From contig CAYPUG010000044.1 of assembly GCA_964413905.1 (NCBI GenBank), positions 1 to 19,449 of the forward strand: 19,449 nt of DNA. The letters run 5' to 3'. Under the pieces are notes generated by a model. The model searched no databases. It was not told where the DNA came from and saw only the letters and a program-made list of their open reading frames with translations. The translations under genes and the position numbers were made by a program. This DNA is from CAYPUG01 sp964413905 (GTDB lineage Bacteria; Chloroflexota; Anaerolineae; JAADDB01). Below, one piece after another: positions 15,615-19,449 of this stretch; the first letter of the stretch is position 1, and every line of letters begins with the position of its first letter.

Positions 15615-15644
15615 TTGAGTGTTATCGCTTATGTCGGTTATGAT
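15615..15644 (+). promoter_or_regulatory. Putative + strand promoter for a candidate small RNA
   Basis: TTGAGT (15615-15620, 4 of 6 to consensus) and TATGAT (15639-15644, 5 of 6) with an 18-bp spacer. A + strand intrinsic terminator follows about 120 bp downstream and no + strand gene lies between, which is what gives the pair some weight. Confidence 0.35.
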
Positions 15645-15650
15645 CCAGAT

Positions 15651-15802
15651 CAGTGCACCTGGCGTGTGTTCGGTATATAAGATAAGCGTGACAATTGAAG
15701 ATCACCCTACTCCAAGGCGTAGGACCGCTTCACTTGTTACGCTCTCCTCCTGGTGTGGTGTGCCAGGGCTCGGAACCTCTACGTTCCGAGCCCTGTTCTT
15801 TT
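15651..15802 (+). ncRNA. Candidate small RNA, about 150 nt, ending at an intrinsic terminator
   Basis: The proposal rests on two signals only: the promoter-like pair just upstream and the strong terminator at 15764-15802. No coding potential is apparent in between. It would be transcribed divergently from the MoeA gene and convergently with rnc, so it could also be antisense to an extended rnc 3' end. It does not look like tRNA, tmRNA, 6S RNA or SRP RNA. Moderate to low certainty. Confidence 0.3.
15764..15802 (+). terminator. Intrinsic terminator reading on the + strand
   Basis: CAGGGCTCGGAAC (15764-15776) pairs perfectly with GTTCCGAGCCCTG (15783-15795), 13 bp with a 6-nt loop, directly followed by TTCTTTT (15796-15802). 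The T tract is only on the + strand, so it does not serve rnc, which comes from the other side. That leaves the question of which + strand transcript it ends. Confidence 0.8.
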
Positions 15803-15836
15803 AAAGGCCAAGGACGGAGGTGCATTTGGGTCCCGG

Positions 15837-15868
15837 GGATGAATTCCGTCGAACAGACGAATTCATCC
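15837..15868 (-). promoter_or_regulatory. Hairpin overlapping the rnc stop codon
   Basis: GGATGAATTC (15837-15846) pairs with GAATTCATCC (15859-15868), and the inner GTC/GAC pair adds 3 bp with one bulged base at 15847 and a 5-nt loop. The rnc stop codon (15863-15865) lies in one arm. No U run follows on the - strand, so termination is doubtful; it may protect the 3' end of the mRNA. Confidence 0.5.
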
Positions 15869-16606
15869 GTCTGCGCCATGTGTTCCCTTTCCCATTCTCT
15901 CAATGTCGTCGAGTCGTGAGAGAGCGTCTTCTGCCGCGGCTTGTGCGGCTATTTGTTTGGAGTGTCCTTGCCCGCGACCGGCGACAGTGTCTCCGATATG
16001 CACTTCCACCGTGAAGATCTTGGCGTGGTCCGGGCCCTCTGCGCTTACGGTAACGTAGCGAGGAGTAAGATGGAGCACTGCTTGGCTCCACTCTTGGAGC
16101 CGGGTCTTGGCATCCTTGCGCATGGCTCGATCCAGCGCTTCGTTAAGGGCTTCTCGCACGAAGGAGAGGACGAACTCGCGGGTCACGTCCAATCCTTGGT
16201 CCAGGTAGATGGCCCCTATTAACGCTTCAAAGGCCGCACAGAGGGTCGCGGTGCGTTCTCGCCCACCACTTTGTTCTTCACCACTTCCCATAAGCAAATG
16301 TTCGCCCAGGTGAATATGTCGGGCGAAGCGGGCTAATGTCTCACGACGTACCAGGTTCGCGCGTATCGCGGTGAGAATGCCTTCGTCCATCTCAGGGAAT
16401 TTGTGATAAAGGTATTCGGCCACGAGGAAGTCAATGATGGCATCGCCGAGGAATTCCAGGCGTTCGTTGTCTTCCCAAGTGATATCGGGAATTTCGTTAA
16501 TGTAGGACCGGTGGGTGAGAGCTCGCTTAAGCAAACTTTTATCATGGAATTCGATGCCGATAATGGCCTCCATCGCGCGAACATGTTGATCACTTGCGAC
16601 TCCCAT
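15863..16606 (-). CDS. rnc: Ribonuclease III
   Basis: Cleaves double-stranded RNA in rRNA and mRNA maturation. 247 aa: the RNase III domain is residues about 10-155 and carries the signature NERLEFLGDA (47-56), with the metal ligands E51 and D55, and FEALIGAIYLD with E127. The double-stranded RNA-binding domain is about 167-233 (KTRLQEWSQAV, then GHSKQIAAQAAAEDAL). One oddity: the residue three before E127, an aspartate in E. coli (D114) and most family members, is alanine here (LCAAFEALIG, A124). The start at 16606 has GAGG 7 nt upstream. The gene follows herA on the same strand, separated by a 287-bp spacer holding a MITE-like element and a second hairpin, both probably in the mRNA leader. 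Confidence 0.94.
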   Translation of the reverse strand: MGVASDQHVRAMEAIIGIEFHDKSLLKRALTHRSYINEIPDITWEDNERLEFLGDAIIDFLVAEYLYHKFPEMDEGILTAIRANLVRRETLARFARHIHLGEHLLMGSGEEQSGGRERTATLCAAFEALIGAIYLDQGLDVTREFVLSFVREALNEALDRAMRKDAKTRLQEWSQAVLHLTPRYVTVSAEGPDHAKIFTVEVHIGDTVAGRGQGHSKQIAAQAAAEDALSRLDDIERMGKGTHGADG

Positions 16607-16641
16607 ACTGTTGCCTCACTGTGTCATGGTGTTGGAGTGCA

Positions 16642-16688
16642 AGTGATTTTCGTTTGAAGAGGCCGTACCTCCGCAAACGAAAATCACT
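16642..16688 (-). promoter_or_regulatory. Perfect stem-loop in the rnc leader
   Basis: AGTGATTTTCGTTTG (16642-16656) pairs perfectly with CAAACGAAAATCACT (16674-16688), 15 bp, and a smaller GAGG/CCTC stem (16659-16662/16668-16671) closes the top. It is 35 bp upstream of the rnc start. The outer arm overlaps the left copy of the 10-bp duplication that flanks the MITE-like element, so the element seems to have entered at the foot of a pre-existing hairpin. Confidence 0.75.
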
Positions 16689-16692
16689 CATG
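16683..16692 (+). repeat. Left copy of the 10-bp target-site duplication
   Basis: ATCACTCATG, immediately outside the left terminal inverted repeat. An identical copy lies at 16847-16856, immediately outside the right one. Confidence 0.85.
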
Positions 16693-16846
16693 CTGATTGA
16701 CTGACAAAACTCTGCGAATGCACCTTGGCCTAGAAAGAGGAAGGGAAATTCGTGGGATTTTCGCCGCCTTCGGCGGCGAAAATCCCACGAATTTCTACTT
16801 CTTCTTTACGCCGAGGTACATGAAACGCGATGTGTCAGTCAATCAG
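16693..16846. mobile_element. 154-bp MITE-like element with perfect 14-bp terminal inverted repeats
   Basis: The ends are CTGATTGACTGACA (16693-16706) and its exact reverse complement (16833-16846). Both sides are flanked by the direct repeat ATCACTCATG. The inner parts are also an imperfect palindrome (for example ATGCACCTTGGC on the left matches ATGTACCTCGGC on the other strand), leading to a central 24-bp perfect inverted repeat with a 3-nt loop (16745-16768/16772-16795). It has no coding capacity, so it would need a transposase in trans. A 10-bp duplication would fit a DDE transposase such as one of the IS4 type, but this is inference. The whole element can fold as one long hairpin in RNA and lies between herA and rnc. 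Confidence 0.85.
16745..16795. terminator. 24-bp perfect palindrome at the core of the MITE-like element
   Basis: Arms 16745-16768 and 16772-16795 are exact reverse complements around the loop TTC. On the - strand the stem is followed by a pyrimidine-rich stretch (TTTCCCTTCC), so it could act as a terminator for the herA operon. A perfect stem of this length is also well above the size RNase III normally needs. Which role applies cannot be told from the sequence. Confidence 0.55.
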
Positions 16847-16856
16847 ATCACTCATG
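16847..16856 (+). repeat. Right copy of the 10-bp target-site duplication
   Basis: ATCACTCATG, directly after the right terminal inverted repeat and identical to 16683-16692. Confidence 0.85.
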
Positions 16857-16873
16857 TTTCAGGGGATGTGAGT

Positions 16874-16879
16874 ATTATA
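16874..16879 (-). promoter_or_regulatory. Possible -10 box for rnc
   Basis: A perfect TATAAT on the - strand, 15 bp after the herA stop. No -35 hexamer is recognisable at 16-18 bp upstream and there is no TGn extension. If used, transcription would begin near 16865 and the rnc leader would be about 260 nt long and include the whole MITE-like element. Confidence 0.35.
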
Positions 16880-16893
16880 GCCCGATGGGTTCC

Positions 16894-18513
16894 TTAGTCC
16901 CCAAATAAATCATCAATGATGTCTTGCACATCCATTGGTTTGTCGACCCCACCTAGGGGCGTCTGCACGGCCCGGTAGAAAGCCTCGTCGTATTCCCGGG
17001 TGCGCAGGAGCAAGGGCATGGGCACCGCGTGGCCCAGGATAAGCACCTGTTTCTTGGTCTCCAGGCTCTCCAGCGCGCCCCGGACTGCAGCTCGATTGCC
17101 CACGCCGGTGAGGACCGCGTCGATGTCCGCTTCCTCGCTCAACTTCCCTGTCACCCGCGTTCCCAATTGGGAGAGGACTTCTCGGTCGATACCGCTGGGC
17201 CGCTGGTCAATGACCAGGAGGGTGACGTAGTACTTGCGCATCTCCCGGGCAATGGTGCCGAAGATGGTCTGGCGCGCGACCTGAGGGCTGAGGAATTTGT
17301 GGGCTTCTTCGATGGTGATCATGAGGGGCTTGGGGCGGTGGGCAGGGTTGCGGGTCTCCTGGTAGCGTTCCACCTTCTCCTGGTAGACGGAGCGCACCCG
17401 GCGGGTGATGATATTGGCTACGAGCATGTGGTCCAGGGGGGTGGTGTTGGTGGGGAAGTGAAGGATGACGTGGATGTTCCGGTCCAGGAGCGCGATGAGT
17501 TCGTCAATCGCGCGCTGATCCGCTTGGGGAACGATGTAGGGACGGTTGCGCACCTGGATGAGCGCGCGGCGCAGCGCGGCCACGGAACCGGGGTGCGCGC
17601 CGGTTTGGGCCGCGAATTCATCCAGGGCCTCGCCGGTCAGGTCCATGAGCGCGCTGAACCACCGGTCACGGAATTCGTCCACCAGGAGTTCGACGCTGAT
17701 TTTGGCTTTTTCGGCCAGGCGCAACTCTTCGGCCAGGAGGAGAATGTCCTCGGGCTCGATTTGGTCTAAGCCAATCTGGATGTGCCGGTCCGCGTTGCGG
17801 TTGGTGGGGTCCAGGGACCACACTTGCACCTGGGTGGGGAAGAGTTCCTTCAGGCCTTTGACCCACACACCCTCCTCGGATTCCTTGCCGAACGCGTACT
17901 CATCGTGCATGTCGAAGATGAGGTTGACGCCCACGCGACGGTGGATGATGCCGCAGAGGAGGAGGCGGGCCAGGAAGGATTTGCCCGTGCCCGACTGGCC
18001 GAAGATGCCGTTGGACCGCTCCATGAACCGGCGCAGGTCCAGCGCGACGGGGATGTGGGAGGTCAGCGGGGTGCCGATGCTGAACATGTGGTTGGTGTTG
18101 GTGTCCTCACCGAAGACCAGGCGAAAATCGTCGTCGGTGGCCCGGCGCAGGAGGGAGAAATGGCCGGGGATGGTGCGCACAGGCCGAACGCGTTCGGTGG
18201 GGTCCACAAAGATGTCATCGCTCTGGCGGGGCAGCATGAGCATGGGTTTGACCTGCGCGACCGCGAAGGTGCCCGTTCCGGCCAACGCGCGCGCGGTGAG
18301 GGAATCCCGATCCCAGGGCGGGTCGGCGATCAGGCCGGAGTCGGTGACGTGCAGTTGCAGGTCTGCGATCATGCTGAAGTAGAAATAGTCCCGCCCTTCG
18401 ATGACGACAAAGTCCCCGATGTGTAAATCCTCGATGTTCACATCCGGGTCGAGACGGACGCTTAGGGTGCTGTTGAAGGCTCCGCTGGTGACGACACCTA
18501 GACGGTAGTTCAT
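16894..18513 (-). CDS. herA: HerA-type hexameric DNA helicase/translocase
   Basis: 539 aa. The N-terminal region (1 to about 95) is a HAS-barrel (YRLGVVTSGAFNSTLSVRL, HIGDFVVIEG). The RecA-like/FtsK-HerA ATPase follows with Walker A GQSGTGKS (172-179), Walker B LMITIEEAH (397-405) and a sensor/arginine-finger region IDQRPSGIDREVLSQLGTRV (435-454). The C-terminus is the usual short brace (EYDEAFYRAVQTPLGG). HerA forms a hexameric ring that pumps double-stranded DNA and works with the NurA nuclease in resection of DNA ends; it is best studied in archaea and also occurs in bacteria. The ATG has GAGG 6 nt upstream. The gene follows the HAS-like protein after 21 bp and NurA is next upstream, which supports the HerA-NurA role. 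Confidence 0.93.
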   Translation of the reverse strand: MNYRLGVVTSGAFNSTLSVRLDPDVNIEDLHIGDFVVIEGRDYFYFSMIADLQLHVTDSGLIADPPWDRDSLTARALAGTGTFAVAQVKPMLMLPRQSDDIFVDPTERVRPVRTIPGHFSLLRRATDDDFRLVFGEDTNTNHMFSIGTPLTSHIPVALDLRRFMERSNGIFGQSGTGKSFLARLLLCGIIHRRVGVNLIFDMHDEYAFGKESEEGVWVKGLKELFPTQVQVWSLDPTNRNADRHIQIGLDQIEPEDILLLAEELRLAEKAKISVELLVDEFRDRWFSALMDLTGEALDEFAAQTGAHPGSVAALRRALIQVRNRPYIVPQADQRAIDELIALLDRNIHVILHFPTNTTPLDHMLVANIITRRVRSVYQEKVERYQETRNPAHRPKPLMITIEEAHKFLSPQVARQTIFGTIAREMRKYYVTLLVIDQRPSGIDREVLSQLGTRVTGKLSEEADIDAVLTGVGNRAAVRGALESLETKKQVLILGHAVPMPLLLRTREYDEAFYRAVQTPLGGVDKPMDVQDIIDDLFGD

Positions 18514-18534
18514 AGTATGCCTCGTAATGCGTGA

Positions 18535-19161
18535 TCAGTTCATCGGTTCCAGGGCTTCAACGGCCGCGCGAAGGCGATCGTAATCCCGTTTGAGTAGGTT
18601 GGCCATGTAGCGAGCGGCTTGGGTTAGCCATTCCCGGTCCTGATTCCGGGCCCGATAGAGGGCGCGTATGTGCGCGGCCAGCAGTTGTTCGGCCGGCACC
18701 GGGCTACCCGTGTTGAGCAACAGGCGCAGGTAGCGCAAATCCTCGCTGAATGCTGTCGCTTCTTCCGGTGTGGTCGTGTACACCGCGTAGTGCAAGGGCG
18801 GTGGTTGCGGCGGCAGGTGCCGGTGCAACGTCCTATCCGGTTCCTCGTACCCTACCAGGATGGCCAGAAATTCTGTGCGCAGCACCGCGGCCAGTTGGGG
18901 GTGTTCGTGGTAGACGCGCTCGTTGACCACGTCACCGTGGGTACGCACCACGGCCACGCGTCCCCGGTCCAGCCCCTCGGTGGTCCCGTAGGCGACCACC
19001 GCGAACACGCGACCGCCGCGCGGGAGAGGCACCCACACCAGGCTGCCCAGGTCGGGCGGTTGGACCGGCCCGGGGGCTTCGCCGTTCTCCCCGCCTGTGA
19101 GGCGTTGGGCGGTAAAGTTCAGGCTTGTGGTGCCGATCACTTCGCCGATGGGAGAATCCAC
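18535..19161 (-). CDS. HAS-barrel-like protein in the nurA-herA operon
   Basis: 208 aa from GTG 19161, with AGGAGG 10 nt upstream. The N-terminal part (about 4-95: IGEVIGTTSLNF, LGSLVWVPLPRGGRVFAVVAYGTTEG) resembles the HAS-barrel found at the N-terminus of HerA and F1-ATPase subunits. A Pro-rich linker (HRHLPPQPPPLHY, near 113-125) follows, then a helical C-terminal half with no motif I recognise (SEDLRYLRLLLNTG, LLAAHIRALYRARNQ). There are no ATPase motifs. It lies between nurA (23-bp gap) and herA (21-bp gap). From context it may help load or bridge HerA and NurA, but this is inference. Confidence 0.7.
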   Translation of the reverse strand: MDSPIGEVIGTTSLNFTAQRLTGGENGEAPGPVQPPDLGSLVWVPLPRGGRVFAVVAYGTTEGLDRGRVAVVRTHGDVVNERVYHEHPQLAAVLRTEFLAILVGYEEPDRTLHRHLPPQPPPLHYAVYTTTPEEATAFSEDLRYLRLLLNTGSPVPAEQLLAAHIRALYRARNQDREWLTQAARYMANLLKRDYDRLRAAVEALEPMN

Positions 19162-19184
19162 TTCTTATTTCCCTCCTGAATATA

Positions 19185-19449
19185 TCATATCCCACGAACG
19201 CGTTTGCTCCAATCCTTCATGGAGCGAACGTAAGGGATGCCCATCCGGGCCAGGGCCTGTTCCACCAATACCTCGATCATGCGCCGATCTTCGGTGGTGA
19301 TGACCGCTTGTTCGTGGGCTTCTTGTAACGCGGGGGGATATCCGTGCCCCCGGCGGCACTGGTCGACCACCAGCGCGTGCACCAAGTCCCGGTACGACGG
19401 CGTCTCCATCACCCAACGCGGGGCTTCCACGCGGGCAATTTCCGTGCCC
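19185..19449 (-). CDS. nurA: NurA nuclease, C-terminal fragment
   Basis: The frame is open to the right edge, so only the last 87 residues are present. The segment EIARVEAPRWVMETPSYRDL then DQCRRGHGYPPALQEAHEQAV and TTEDRRMIEVL is the pattern of the last part of NurA: a strand with an RVE/P-W core, then a helix with GYP..L..AH whose histidine probably belongs to the active site. NurA is the 5'-end resecting nuclease that partners HerA. The position directly upstream of a HAS-like protein and herA agrees with this. A GTG at 19430 in frame is unlikely to be the start since the conserved part continues upstream. The call rests on a fragment. Confidence 0.72.
   Translation of the reverse strand, partial: GTEIARVEAPRWVMETPSYRDLVHALVVDQCRRGHGYPPALQEAHEQAVITTEDRRMIEVLVEQALARMGIPYVRSMKDWSKRVRGI

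Larger units (their letters stand above)
15514..15862. other. Long spacer upstream of the MoeA-fusion gene
   Basis: No convincing protein gene. Seen here, from left to right: the ribosome binding site of the MoeA gene; a 46-bp half copy of the MITE-like element (15557-15602); a + strand promoter-like pair (15615-15644); a + strand intrinsic terminator (15764-15802); and a hairpin (15837-15868) that overlaps the rnc stop codon. I could not place a convincing - strand promoter for the MoeA gene; TTGACC in the repeat copy is the only -35-like element and lacks a good -10 partner. Confidence 0.6.

Noticed and set aside
15619..15804. 61-codon + strand frame in the spacer upstream of the MoeA gene
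   Set aside because: It runs through the terminator stem and has no ribosome binding site, domain or signal peptide.
17029..18426. Long + strand open frames opposite herA
   Set aside because: herA has all the expected motifs on the - strand; the + strand frames are complements of biased codons without recognisable domains.

Overview
The window looks like a chromosomal segment of a moderately GC-rich bacterium, most likely a Chloroflexota member of the Anaerolineae/Ardenticatenia type. The evidence is a combination of traits, and none is decisive alone: an archaeal/eukaryote-type prolyl-tRNA synthetase, a MoeA fused to a periplasmic-binding-protein-like domain, a NurA/HerA pair, a secreted C25 (gingipain-like) peptidase, a long DUF11/SdrD_B surface protein ending in a YLP-type tail, and a Tat-type lipoprotein with a Thr/Pro linker. 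No 16S or other marker is present, so the assignment is an inference.

Left part (1-3176, + strand): a tightly packed housekeeping run. It holds the end of a hexapeptide-repeat acyltransferase, tsaE (t6A37 tRNA modification) overlapping it by 4 bp, a PlsC-type acyltransferase, and proS. Middle part (3196-12259, + strand): a block of exported proteins. It holds a 918-aa C25 cysteine peptidase, a 1438-aa repeat protein (DUF11 and SdrD_B domains with DxDxDG calcium-type loops), a 72-aa protein that is almost only a signal peptide plus a PEP-CTERM sorting signal, and a Tat/lipoprotein-type glycoside hydrolase-like protein. Strong RNA hairpins separate the last three. A putative promoter and leader hairpin then precede asd (12444-13505).

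Right part (13558-19449, - strand): asd converges on a MoeA-PBP fusion across a bidirectional terminator. Upstream of that gene, a 349-bp spacer holds a candidate + strand small RNA with a good intrinsic terminator. Then come rnc (RNase III), herA, a HAS-barrel-like protein and the C-terminus of nurA. The order nurA - HAS-like - herA - (MITE) - rnc suggests a DNA-end-processing operon followed by rnc.

The most unusual structure is a 154-bp MITE-like element at 16693-16846, between herA and rnc. It has 14-bp perfect terminal inverted repeats, is flanked by a perfect 10-bp direct repeat, and is folded around a 24-bp perfect palindrome. It lies in what would be the 5' leader of rnc, next to a second hairpin with a 15-bp perfect stem, so RNase III may cleave its own mRNA. 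A half copy of the same element lies just upstream of the MoeA gene. The RNase III itself appears to lack one of its four metal-binding acidic residues.
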